A DNA stretch of 12,155 nt from Desulfobacula sp. GTDB lineage: Bacteria > Desulfobacterota > Desulfobacteria > Desulfobacterales > Desulfobacteraceae. Shown here in pieces: positions 1-6,512 of the stretch. Positions within the stretch are counted from its first letter, which is position 1. The number at the start of each line of letters is the position of its first letter. The notes beneath the pieces are model-generated. The model had not been told where the DNA came from. It ran no database searches and worked only from the letters and a program-made list of their open reading frames with translations. Location: positions 1 through 12,155 of the forward strand of contig JAOZRI010000043.1 of assembly GCA_029940235.1 (NCBI GenBank). The letters run 5' to 3'. A program made the position numbers and the translations under genes.

Positions 1-690
1 TATTATCATGATATTGGAAAACTGGATCAAAAATTATATTTTATTGAAAACCAGGCCGATGGAAAGAACAGACATGATAAAATCTCTCCTTCCATGTCAT
101 CCCTTGTTTTAATAGGACATGTTAAAAAAGGAGTTGAGCTTGCAAAGACAAACAGACTTGGCAATGAGATCATTGAAGGGATTACTCAACATCATGGCAC
201 TTCTTTGATTAAATATTTTTATCAAAAAAGCCTGAAAATTGGTAATACCACTGTAAAGGAAGAAAATTTCAGGTATCCAGGACCCAAACCCCAAACCAGA
301 GAAGTGGGTATTGTGATGCTTGCTGATGTTGTTGAAGCAGCTGTTAGAGCACTGGAACGCCCCACACCCGCCAGGATTCAGGGACGTGTAAAAGAGTTGA
401 TCAATGATATTTTTGCAGACGGACAATTGGAAGAGTGTGAATTGACTTTAAGGGATCTTCACCAGATTGCAAAAAGCTTTAATAATATTTTAACCAGTAT
501 TTATCACAGCCGCATAGAATATCCAGATAAAGCCACTGGAAAAATTCAGGGGAAGAACCAGGGTAAAAACATAGAGAAGAAAAAAGAAAAAAATGGAAGA
601 GATACTGATAGACAATCAGCAAAAAAAGAACATACCAACGGAAATGGTCAGGCAAAAGATAAAACAGATCTTAAGCGCCTTGGATTATAA
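1..690 (+). CDS. pgpH: PgpH-family HD-domain cyclic-di-AMP phosphodiesterase, C-terminal part (5' end outside window)
   Basis: The reading frame is open from base 1, so this is the 3' end of a longer gene; 229 residues are visible. The fragment opens with the HD-domain metal motif HDIGK (fragment residues 3-7). It continues with family-typical stretches HDKISPSMSS, QHHGTSLI, FRYPGPKPQT and MLADVVEAA, ending near RIEYP. These match the 7TM-HD (YqfF/PgpH) family, whose N-terminal extracellular domain and seven membrane helices would lie upstream. Family members hydrolyse cyclic di-AMP at the cytoplasmic face of the membrane. After RIEYP the protein carries about 50 extra residues rich in Lys, Gly, Asn and Gln, with low complexity and no recognisable fold. 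The last 98 bases of this tail are also the start of ybeY in another frame. PgpH next to YbeY is a common bacterial arrangement. Family assignment is firm; nucleotide specificity is inferred from the family. Confidence 0.9.
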   Translation, partial: YYHDIGKLDQKLYFIENQADGKNRHDKISPSMSSLVLIGHVKKGVELAKTNRLGNEIIEGITQHHGTSLIKYFYQKSLKIGNTTVKEENFRYPGPKPQTREVGIVMLADVVEAAVRALERPTPARIQGRVKELINDIFADGQLEECELTLRDLHQIAKSFNNILTSIYHSRIEYPDKATGKIQGKNQGKNIEKKKEKNGRDTDRQSAKKEHTNGNGQAKDKTDLKRLGL

Positions 691-1051
691 TTCCACTGAA
701 ATATCTGTGGTAATTACTGATAACAGTCAGATACAACAACTTAATAAAATATATAGAAATGTTGACAAACCAACAAATGTTCTGGCATTCCCCATGCAGG
801 AAGGTCAATTTGGAGATATTACTCCAGGGCTTCTTGGAGATCTTGTTATCTCCTGCGAGATTGCTCAAAAAGAGGCAGATAATGCAAATATCACCCTTAT
901 GGAGAGGATATCCCAGCTCTTGATTCATGGGATCCTGCATTTAATTGGATTTGATCACGAAACAAGTGATATTGATGCCCGAAACATGGAAGATAAAAGC
1001 CTTGCAATTTTAAGACAAATTGAAACCAATAAAAATTTGAATGCATTTTAA
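593..1051 (+). CDS. ybeY: Endoribonuclease YbeY (rRNA maturation factor)
   Basis: YbeY is a small zinc-dependent endoribonuclease involved in 16S rRNA 3'-end maturation and 70S ribosome quality control. The protein is 152 residues, the usual length. It has the signature H-x3-H-x5-H metal site as HGILHLIGFDH (His112, His116, His122) and the conserved upstream stretches NKIYRNVDKPTNVLAFP (about 51-67) and LLGDLVIS (80-87). The N-terminus MEEILIDNQQ resembles other YbeY proteins, which supports the ATG at 593; a purine-rich run just upstream (agagaagaaaaaag) can act as a weak Shine-Dalgarno. The start lies 98 bases inside pgpH in a different frame, so translation is probably coupled to pgpH. pdxJ follows after 15 bases. 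Confident call. Confidence 0.95.
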   Translation: MEEILIDNQQKKNIPTEMVRQKIKQILSALDYNSTEISVVITDNSQIQQLNKIYRNVDKPTNVLAFPMQEGQFGDITPGLLGDLVISCEIAQKEADNANITLMERISQLLIHGILHLIGFDHETSDIDARNMEDKSLAILRQIETNKNLNAF

Positions 1052-1066
1052 CGGAGGAATTAACCT

Positions 1067-1792
1067 ATGGCTCAACTTGCAGTAAATGTGGATCATGTGG
1101 CAACTTTAAGGCAGGCAAGGGGTGGAAGTACCAATTATCCAGAACCTGTTGCAGCTGCTGTTGCAGCTGAAACAGCAGGTGCTGATGGAATTGTTGTTCA
1201 TTTAAGAGAAGACCGCCGCCATATAAATGAGCGGGATGTCAGGCTGTTAAGAAAAATTGTATTATCCAAGCTTATCCTGGAGATGGGTGCCACAAGCGAA
1301 ATGCTTGGAATTGCACTTGATATAAAACCTGACTGTGTAACCCTTGTTCCTGAAAAAAGAGAAGAGTTAACCACAGAGGGAGGTCTTGATCTTATTACCC
1401 ATGAAAACCATATAAGAGAAGCTGTTTCAACCCTGAAAAATTCTGGAATTGCAGTATGTATATTTATTGATCCTGATCTTGACCAGATCAAAGTTGCCCA
1501 TAAAATTGATGCTGACATGATTGAAATTCATACCGGGGCTTTTTGCGATGCCATAACTGATATTCAGAGACAGAAAGAATTTGACAGAATTATTAATTCC
1601 GCCAAAATTGGCTCCAAACTCAAACTTGAAGTAAATGCCGGCCATGGAATCTGCTATAATTCCATTAAAGCTTTTGCAGGGCTTAACGAGATCAATGAAT
1701 TCAGCATAGGCCACAGTATTATTTCACGAGCGCTGCTCACAGGAATGGAACAGGCTGTCAGGGATATGAAAGAACTTATTTTCAGACTTTGA
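1067..1792 (+). CDS. pdxJ: Pyridoxine 5'-phosphate synthase PdxJ
   Basis: PdxJ condenses 1-deoxy-D-xylulose 5-phosphate with 3-amino-2-oxopropyl phosphate to make pyridoxine 5'-phosphate, the ring-closing step of the DXP-dependent vitamin B6 pathway; it is cytosolic. The protein is 241 residues, full length for a TIM-barrel PdxJ. The N-terminal motif VNVDHVATLRQARGG (6-20) and HLREDRRHI (45-53) are textbook. His45, Glu72 (in LEMGAT) and His193 (in VNAGHG) correspond to the known catalytic residues. The phosphate-binding C-terminal stretch is FSIGHSIISRAL (212-223). A strong ribosome site (cggaggaa, 1052-1059) precedes the ATG by a good spacing. In many genomes acpS follows pdxJ; here an alpha/beta hydrolase starts 6 bases downstream instead. 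PdxJ output feeds PLP enzymes, including the lyase encoded at 2779, but that is a general link, not evidence of a shared pathway. Confidence 0.97.
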   Translation: MAQLAVNVDHVATLRQARGGSTNYPEPVAAAVAAETAGADGIVVHLREDRRHINERDVRLLRKIVLSKLILEMGATSEMLGIALDIKPDCVTLVPEKREELTTEGGLDLITHENHIREAVSTLKNSGIAVCIFIDPDLDQIKVAHKIDADMIEIHTGAFCDAITDIQRQKEFDRIINSAKIGSKLKLEVNAGHGICYNSIKAFAGLNEINEFSIGHSIISRALLTGMEQAVRDMKELIFRL

Positions 1793-1798
1793 TTTTTC

Positions 1799-2701
1799 AT
1801 GGCCACAACAAGATCTCACATACTCTGTGCTATTTTCAGACAATTAAAAGCACGTCCAGGCTTTGATTCCATTGGTATTGAAAACTATCGAAAACTTCTT
1901 GAAAAAAGTGCCCTTGCATTTAAGCCTGATAACTCCATAAAAAAAGAGTCGTTTTATATTAATACGATTCAAGCTCAATGGCTGGAGCCTGAACTTTATA
2001 ATGAAAAACATATAATCATGTATATCCATGGTGGAGGATATGTTGCAGGATCAATAAAGTCCCATAGAGACCTTGCATCGCGAATAGCCCAGGCCTGTGA
2101 GGCAAAAGTTTTGATCTTTGATTATAGACTTGCCCCGGAGCATCCTTTTCCAGCAGGGCTTGAAGATGTAAAAACCACTTATCAATGGCTGATAGATGCA
2201 TATACAAATGAGTATAAAATAAGTATTGTTGCTGATTCTGCAGGAGCTGGTCTTGCCCTTGGTCTTTTATCTATTCTGTTAAAAGAAACAAAGCCTTTGC
2301 CAGTCTGCGCAGTATTGCTCTCACCCTGGGTGGACCTTGAATGTAAAAATCAATCCCTTGTTGAGAATGCCAAAAAAGACCCTTTGCTGAATCTTAGCGC
2401 TTTAAAAAGCACAGCCCGGCTTTATACAGACCATGATAATTTATCAGATCCTCTGATATCTCCAGTTAACAGTGATTTTACAGGAATATGCCCCATCCTT
2501 ATTCAAACAGGGGAAAATGAAGTTTTAATTGATGACTCAAAAAACCTGGCACAGAAATTAGAAAACAGAGGTGCAATTGTCCAGCTCGATATCTGGAAAG
2601 AGATGTTTCATGTATGGCACTATTTTGCCAGATACCTGCCAGAAGGCAAACAAGCCATAAAAGAGATTGGTAATTTTATTAAAAAACATTCACAAAAATA
2701 A
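1799..2701 (+). CDS. Alpha/beta hydrolase, hormone-sensitive-lipase type esterase
   Basis: A 300-residue protein of the HSL (bacterial family IV) carboxylesterase group, which cleaves short acyl esters. The oxyanion-hole motif HGGGYVAGS lies at 77-85, followed by FDYRLAPEHPFPA (107-119), a hallmark of this group. The nucleophile elbow reads ADSAGAG with Ser147 in place of the common GDSAGG. The catalytic His is His271 in MFHVW. At the usual acid position (G-x-x-D-x-L) the protein has GENEVLIDD, so the acid is probably Glu241, or one of Asp245/246; I cannot settle this by eye. No signal peptide is evident, so it is likely cytosolic. The ATG is 6 bases after the pdxJ stop and has no visible Shine-Dalgarno, suggesting translational coupling to pdxJ. 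The natural substrate is unknown and nothing in the context points to one. Confidence 0.85.
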   Translation: MATTRSHILCAIFRQLKARPGFDSIGIENYRKLLEKSALAFKPDNSIKKESFYINTIQAQWLEPELYNEKHIIMYIHGGGYVAGSIKSHRDLASRIAQACEAKVLIFDYRLAPEHPFPAGLEDVKTTYQWLIDAYTNEYKISIVADSAGAGLALGLLSILLKETKPLPVCAVLLSPWVDLECKNQSLVENAKKDPLLNLSALKSTARLYTDHDNLSDPLISPVNSDFTGICPILIQTGENEVLIDDSKNLAQKLENRGAIVQLDIWKEMFHVWHYFARYLPEGKQAIKEIGNFIKKHSQK

Positions 2702-2702
2702 G

Positions 2703-2729
2703 TGTTTATATTTGAGCTAATATAAAACA
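2703..2729 (+). terminator. Weak AT-rich stem-loop after the esterase gene
   Basis: Immediately after the esterase stop, tgtttatatt can pair with aatataaaaca around a six-base loop, with one bulged base. There is no GC-rich base and no strong T-run after it, so terminator function is doubtful. It does sit in the only sizeable gap (77 bases) between the pgpH-to-esterase run and the following lyase gene, where a transcript boundary would be expected. I see no convincing -35/-10 pair in that gap. Confidence 0.25.
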
Positions 2730-2778
2730 TTAAATCAAAACAAGGTGATAACAAGGCATATTATTAAAAGGAGAGACC

Positions 2779-3777
2779 ATGAACTTTACAAAATTTCCAA
2801 GAAGACAATATCTGCAAGGTGAAACTCCCATTGAATTCTTACCTTCATTAACCAGAGCTATTGGCAATGATGTTAATATTTATATCAAACGTGATGACCT
2901 GCTTCCCGGCTCTGCCGGAGGTAATAAAACCAGGAAACTTGAATTCTGCATTGCAGATGCCCTTGAAAAAGGAGCAGACACAATAATTACCTGTGGTGCT
3001 ATACAATCCAACCACTGCCGTTTAACACTTTCATGGTCGGTAAAAGAAAATCTTGACTGCCATCTGATCCTTGAAGAGCGTGTTGCAGGCACATACAACA
3101 AGGAAGCCAGCGGTAATAATTTTTTATACCAGCTTCTTGGAGTAAAAAGCATTGAAATTGTGGAAGGCGGCACAGATCTAATGGCTGTCATGGAGGAAAA
3201 GGCTGAAGTCCTTAAAAAAGAAGGTAAAGCGCCCTATATAATCCCAGTCGGAGCTTCCAATGCAATTGGGGCTCTTGGGTATGCAGCCTGTGCCGAAGAG
3301 ACCATGAATCAGCTTAATAATATGCATCTTGATATTGATCATATTATTATACCGTCCGGCTCTGCTGGAACCCATGCAGGAATGATTACCGGCATGGTTG
3401 GTATCAACATGAATATTCCCATTACTGGTATTAATGTTTCACAGTCAAAAGAGGAAAAAGAGGAAAAAGTTTATAAACTTGCCTTGGAAACTGCTGAAAA
3501 ATTAAATATCACAGGCAGTATTGCACGCAGCGATGTTGTCTGTTTTGATGAATATGTTGGAGAAGGATACTCTATTCCAACAGATTCCATGGTGGAAGCC
3601 GTAAAACTTTTTGCCAGAACAGAAGGAATCCTCCTTGATCCTGTATATTCAGGGAAAACAGCTGCCGGACTTATTGACCTTGTCCGCAGGAACCATTTTA
3701 CAAAGGGTGCAAATGTACTTTTTCTGCATACTGGCGGCTCTCCAGCTCTGTATGCATACATGGACACCTTCAGATAG
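2779..3777 (+). CDS. PLP-dependent lyase: D-cysteine desulfhydrase / L-cysteate sulfo-lyase family
   Basis: A 332-residue fold-type II PLP enzyme of the ACC deaminase / D-cysteine desulfhydrase family. Visible landmarks are IYIKRDDLLPGSAGGNKTRK with Lys50 as the PLP Schiff-base lysine, GAIQSNHCRLT (73-83) contacting substrate, the phosphate-binding loop SGSAGTHAG (193-201), LLDPVYSGK (285-293) and LHTGGSPALYAY (316-327). Length and motifs match throughout, with a strong ribosome site (aaggagag, 2768-2775). Family members convert D-cysteine to pyruvate, ammonia and sulfide (DcyD), or L-cysteate to pyruvate, ammonia and sulfite (CuyA). From memory, DcyD of enterobacteria has SNHVRQT where this protein has SNHCRLT, a form I associate with CuyA-like proteins, so cysteate is a serious alternative. 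An aspartate/glutamate racemase family gene follows. The stop codon's last G is also the first base of a large palindrome. Family is certain; substrate is open. Confidence 0.88.
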   Translation: MNFTKFPRRQYLQGETPIEFLPSLTRAIGNDVNIYIKRDDLLPGSAGGNKTRKLEFCIADALEKGADTIITCGAIQSNHCRLTLSWSVKENLDCHLILEERVAGTYNKEASGNNFLYQLLGVKSIEIVEGGTDLMAVMEEKAEVLKKEGKAPYIIPVGASNAIGALGYAACAEETMNQLNNMHLDIDHIIIPSGSAGTHAGMITGMVGINMNIPITGINVSQSKEEKEEKVYKLALETAEKLNITGSIARSDVVCFDEYVGEGYSIPTDSMVEAVKLFARTEGILLDPVYSGKTAAGLIDLVRRNHFTKGANVLFLHTGGSPALYAYMDTFR

Positions 3778-3902
3778 TGTTTGAACGTAAACTCACCCAT
3801 CTGTGTCGTTGCTTCAAATTTTTTAAATCCTCATGTACTACAGTACACTCCGGTTTAAAAATTTCTTGCGCCTTGCATATGGGCAAGTTTACGTCCAAAC
3901 AC
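3777..3902. repeat. MITE-like imperfect palindrome, about 126 bp, abutting the lyase stop codon
   Basis: The left end (3777-3800, starting gtgtttgaacgtaaact) is the reverse complement of the right end (3879-3902, ending agtttacgtccaaacac) at 21 of 24 positions. The centre forms a second inverted repeat, tgtact-ac-agtaca at about 3834-3847, flanked by further pairing of tttaaa tracts. The middle part of the arms has diverged. The whole element could fold into one long hairpin or cruciform. No transposase lies inside, and I do not see a clear target-site duplication. The shape fits a non-autonomous miniature inverted-repeat element or a dispersed intergenic repeat. Any short open frames across it are by-products of the palindrome. 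Confidence 0.7.
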
Positions 3903-3958
3903 AGTTTTTCGACCAACCACCATGTGGCGGATCTGATTTGCCACCACACAATAACCCT

Positions 3959-3991
3959 GGTTTCTGACCTTTAGGTTAAAGGGCAGAAACC
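3959..3991 (+). promoter_or_regulatory. Stem-loop 1 in the spacer upstream of the racemase gene
   Basis: ggtttctg (3959-3966) pairs perfectly with cagaaacc (3984-3991). After one a/g mismatch, ccttt (3968-3972) pairs with aaagg (3978-3982), leaving a five-base loop aggtt. The stem is therefore 8 + 5 bp. It lacks a trailing T-run, so it is not a classical intrinsic terminator; a leader structure, an RNA-processing site or a degraded terminator are alternatives. It lies just before a second stem-loop. Confidence 0.5.
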
Positions 3992-3994
3992 AAA

Positions 3995-4033
3995 ATATGA
4001 AAGAATCAAAGTTCTCAGCCTGTTCTTTCATAT
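3995..4033 (+). promoter_or_regulatory. Stem-loop 2 just upstream of the racemase ribosome site
   Basis: atatgaaagaa (3995-4005) is the perfect reverse complement of ttctttcatat (4023-4033), an 11-bp stem with a 17-base loop. It ends 8 bases before the aagggg ribosome site (4042-4047) of the racemase gene, so it would lie in the 5' untranslated region if transcription starts upstream. A role in translation control or mRNA stability is possible but unproven. The stem is AT-rich. Confidence 0.45.
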
Positions 4034-4054
4034 AAAAGTATAAGGGGAATATTT

Positions 4055-4789
4055 ATGGCTGAAAAAACAGTGGGTATTATTGGGGGAATGGGGCCGGAAG
4101 CAACTGTTGATCTTATGCAGCGTATCATCCGCCTTACACCGGCTCTTGATGATATTGATCACATCAGATGCCTTGTGGACAGTAACCCAAAAATTCCTTC
4201 AAGGATAAAAGCTATTATCGACAAAAAGGGAGAAGACCCGGGCCCGTATATTGCTGACATGGCAAAAGGGCTTGAGTCCTGGGGAGCTGATTTCCTTGCA
4301 ATTCCCTGTAATACAGCCCACTATTATTATGATATAGTTCAGGGTGCTGTCAATATCCCTGTAATTAATCTCATAGACCTTGTATGTGATCATGTTAAAA
4401 CAAAATTGTCTAAACCTGATACAATCAGGGGGCAAACCGACAATCATATCAGAAACAAAATCGGAATCCTTGCTTCCCCTGCTGTTAAAATAACAAAACT
4501 TTATTCATTAAAACTGAAAAAATCAGATATCCAGGATATATGGCCTGACCCTGATTATCAGAAACTTCTTTTAAACGTTATCAGGAGAATAAAAAAAGGC
4601 AATATAAATTCCAGCGTACATCAGGATTATTTAAAAGTGTGTGAAAACCTTGTCAATAAGGGAATTGGATCCGCAATTATTGCATGTACCGAGCTTAGTC
4701 TCCTTGATAAAAGCACACCCTTAGAGACAGTTGATGCCGCAGAAATCCTTGCCATGGAAATTGTCCGGCAGGCGATTAATAAATACTAA
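4055..4789 (+). CDS. Aspartate/glutamate racemase family protein
   Basis: A 244-residue member of the Asp/Glu/hydantoin racemase superfamily, PLP-independent enzymes that use two cysteines to invert the alpha carbon of acidic amino acids. The start GIIGGMGPEATVDL (7-20) is the hallmark of the RacX/YgeA-like aspartate racemase branch. The two catalytic cysteines are visible as Cys85 in IPCNTAH and Cys211 in IACTELS. A short hydrophilic insert (about 116-134) sits before the second half, which begins with KIGILAS. The protein looks complete and cytosolic, with a good ribosome site (aagggg, 4042-4047). It follows the PLP lyase on the same strand, separated by the palindrome and two stem-loops. 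Aspartate or glutamate are the default substrates; cysteate is an attractive alternative given the neighbour, but this cannot be read from the sequence. Confidence 0.88.
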   Translation: MAEKTVGIIGGMGPEATVDLMQRIIRLTPALDDIDHIRCLVDSNPKIPSRIKAIIDKKGEDPGPYIADMAKGLESWGADFLAIPCNTAHYYYDIVQGAVNIPVINLIDLVCDHVKTKLSKPDTIRGQTDNHIRNKIGILASPAVKITKLYSLKLKKSDIQDIWPDPDYQKLLLNVIRRIKKGNINSSVHQDYLKVCENLVNKGIGSAIIACTELSLLDKSTPLETVDAAEILAMEIVRQAINKY

Positions 4790-4796
4790 ATTGTTT

Positions 4797-4845
4797 TTCA
4801 TCCCGTCAGAGGTGTGTGGAGAGATGATACCTCTGACGGGATGAA
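4797..4845. terminator. Strong stem-loop between convergent genes
   Basis: catcccgtcagaggt (4799-4813) and acctctgacgggatg (4829-4843) form a perfect 15-bp stem, extended by two T-A pairs outside, with a 15-base loop. It lies 7 bases after the racemase stop and about 40 bases before the end of the S1 protein gene on the opposite strand, as expected for a bidirectional terminator. T-runs on either side are weak, so efficient intrinsic termination is inferred from stem strength and position. Confidence 0.7.
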
Positions 4846-4882
4846 TTGTAAGTTAATAAACAAATTTTAGGAAAAGTAAGTA

Positions 4883-6343
4883 TTATTTCTTCTTTTCCAT
4901 GGCTTTTTTGAGCAAATCACCCATTGTTCCCAAAGATTGTGATGTTTTACTGTCTGCAAACTGTTTCCAGTTATCTCCCTCTTTTTGATCCGGTGAAGTC
5001 AATGTGATTCTTCTCTGGTCTTCATCAACTGCCTGGATCATTATAGAAACAGTATCACCTGGCCTTAACTTGTCAAAGTCTGAAGATTTTTCAGATTTGC
5101 TGATATTCGACACAGGCATCAAACCTGTGACACCCGGTTCAAGATTAATAAAAAGACCAAATTGCTCTTTTTTTTCAACGACTCCTTGAACAATGGAATT
5201 GATTTCATATTTAGTGGAAACGCCTGTCCAGGGATCGCCGAGAGCATCTTTAATACTCAGTGAAATTCTCTTGGAATCCATATCAATGGATTTTATAACC
5301 ACCTGTACCATTTCATCTTTCTGGACAACATCATCTGGTCTGAGTACTCTTTTTGTATGACTCATTTCACTGATATGAACCAGGCCGTCCACACCAGGAG
5401 CAATCTCAACAAAGGCACCAAAGGAAGTCAGTCTAACAACCTTTCCTGTTACTTGATCTCCGGTATTAAACGTTGTTTCAAGGCTGTCCCATGGATTGGA
5501 AGATGTCTGTTTCAAGGAGAGGGAAATTTTCAGATTACTGGACTCTTCTGATGATTCAATTTTCAACAATTTTACATTCACACTGTCCCCGGGCTGAACA
5601 ACTTCTTCGGGCTTTTCAAGATGGGACCATGAAAGTTCTGAAATATGTGCCATTCCCTCAACACCAGGAGTTAATTCGATAAAAGCTCCATAGGACATCA
5701 ATTTTGTAATAACACCCTGAACCACGTCCCCCTCTTTTACTTTATCAAAAAATATTTTTTGCTGCTCTTTTATCTCTTCATTTAGCAGATCCCGCCTTGA
5801 TACAACAATATTTCTTCCACCCTCTTCAAATCTTGTAATCAAAAAGTGATATGCCTGCCCCACATAATCTTCCTGGATCTCAACATATTTTACATCCATC
5901 TGGCTTACAGGGCAGAAAGCTCTTTTTCCCAGAATATCCACACTGAAACCACCTTTGATCACTCCTGTCACCTTACCTTCAACAGGTGTTCTGTTCCGGG
6001 ATGCATCCTGGAGCATATTTGCCTTACCCGCTCCAGAGATAGCCTTGGACAGAATAATTTCACTCTCACTTGATGAAACAACATAAAGCTTTACAATATC
6101 GCCAACTTTAAATACAAATTCACCATTTTCATCAACAAGTTCTGTTTTTTCCACAACACCATCACTTTTAGTTCCGGTATCAACATAGACCCTTGCCTCG
6201 CCAATGGAAATAATCTCGCCTTCGACCATATCACCATCGCTCAACTCCTGGCCTATTTTTGAATCATATGACTCAAAAAGTTCGGCAAAACTCATCTCTT
6301 CTGTATCTTCAAATCCACTGTTATCATCAATCGAGTCTGTCAT
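4883..6343 (-). CDS. rpsA: Ribosomal protein S1-like protein with five S1 domains
   Basis: A 486-residue protein built almost entirely of S1 (OB-fold) RNA-binding repeats at about 36-103, 119-187, 203-279, 293-366 and 380-450. The best ones are recognisable by [32 protein letters not shown] and [12 protein letters not shown]. The N-terminus (1-30) is acidic, and the C-terminus is a lysine-rich tail ending MEKKK. S1 binds mRNA and the 30S subunit and helps start translation. E. coli S1 has six domains and 557 residues, so this protein is one domain short; domains 1 and 2, which dock on the ribosome, are the most divergent here. It could be the genome's main S1 or a shorter paralogue beside a six-domain RpsA elsewhere; the window cannot decide. 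A clear ribosome site (ggag, 6351-6354 on the minus strand) supports the ATG. Confidence 0.85.
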   Translation of the reverse strand: MTDSIDDNSGFEDTEEMSFAELFESYDSKIGQELSDGDMVEGEIISIGEARVYVDTGTKSDGVVEKTELVDENGEFVFKVGDIVKLYVVSSSESEIILSKAISGAGKANMLQDASRNRTPVEGKVTGVIKGGFSVDILGKRAFCPVSQMDVKYVEIQEDYVGQAYHFLITRFEEGGRNIVVSRRDLLNEEIKEQQKIFFDKVKEGDVVQGVITKLMSYGAFIELTPGVEGMAHISELSWSHLEKPEEVVQPGDSVNVKLLKIESSEESSNLKISLSLKQTSSNPWDSLETTFNTGDQVTGKVVRLTSFGAFVEIAPGVDGLVHISEMSHTKRVLRPDDVVQKDEMVQVVIKSIDMDSKRISLSIKDALGDPWTGVSTKYEINSIVQGVVEKKEQFGLFINLEPGVTGLMPVSNISKSEKSSDFDKLRPGDTVSIMIQAVDEDQRRITLTSPDQKEGDNWKQFADSKTSQSLGTMGDLLKKAMEKKK

Positions 6344-6385
6344 GTTTATTCTCCAAAAAATAATTTTTAATAAAAATAGTGAACC

Positions 6386-6414
6386 AAAATATAACTATAG
6401 TTACAAAAAAGCAA
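6386..6414 (-). promoter_or_regulatory. Possible promoter of the S1 gene, with a palindrome in the spacer
   Basis: On the minus strand TTGCTT (6414-6409) and TATTTT (6391-6386) are separated by exactly 17 bases, a sigma-70-like layout 43 bases upstream of the S1 start codon. The spacer ends in a perfect 12-bp palindrome, taactatagtta (6392-6403), directly against the -10. The palindrome could be an operator, but the region is very AT-rich, so chance is a real alternative. Confidence 0.3.
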
Positions 6415-6458
6415 TATAGAACAAGTATAATTTTTAAGGTACATAAAAAATATAAAAG

Positions 6459-6498
6459 GCACAACTAATGGAAATAATGTTTTTCAGTTAACTTGTGC
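6459..6498 (-). terminator. Possible weak terminator of uvrC
   Basis: On the minus strand, 15 bases after the uvrC stop, gcacaa and ttgtgc form a short stem around a long loop, followed by a T-rich run (cttttatatttttta). The T-rich tail and the position after uvrC fit an intrinsic terminator. The six-pair stem and long loop are weak. Confidence 0.3.
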
Positions 6499-6512
6499 AG
6501 GAGCGCATATAA

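Noticed and set aside
3777..3974. 65-codon plus-strand open frame starting right after the lyase stop
   Set aside because: It runs across the palindrome, has no ribosome site and its peptide resembles no family; the frame is a by-product of the repeat.
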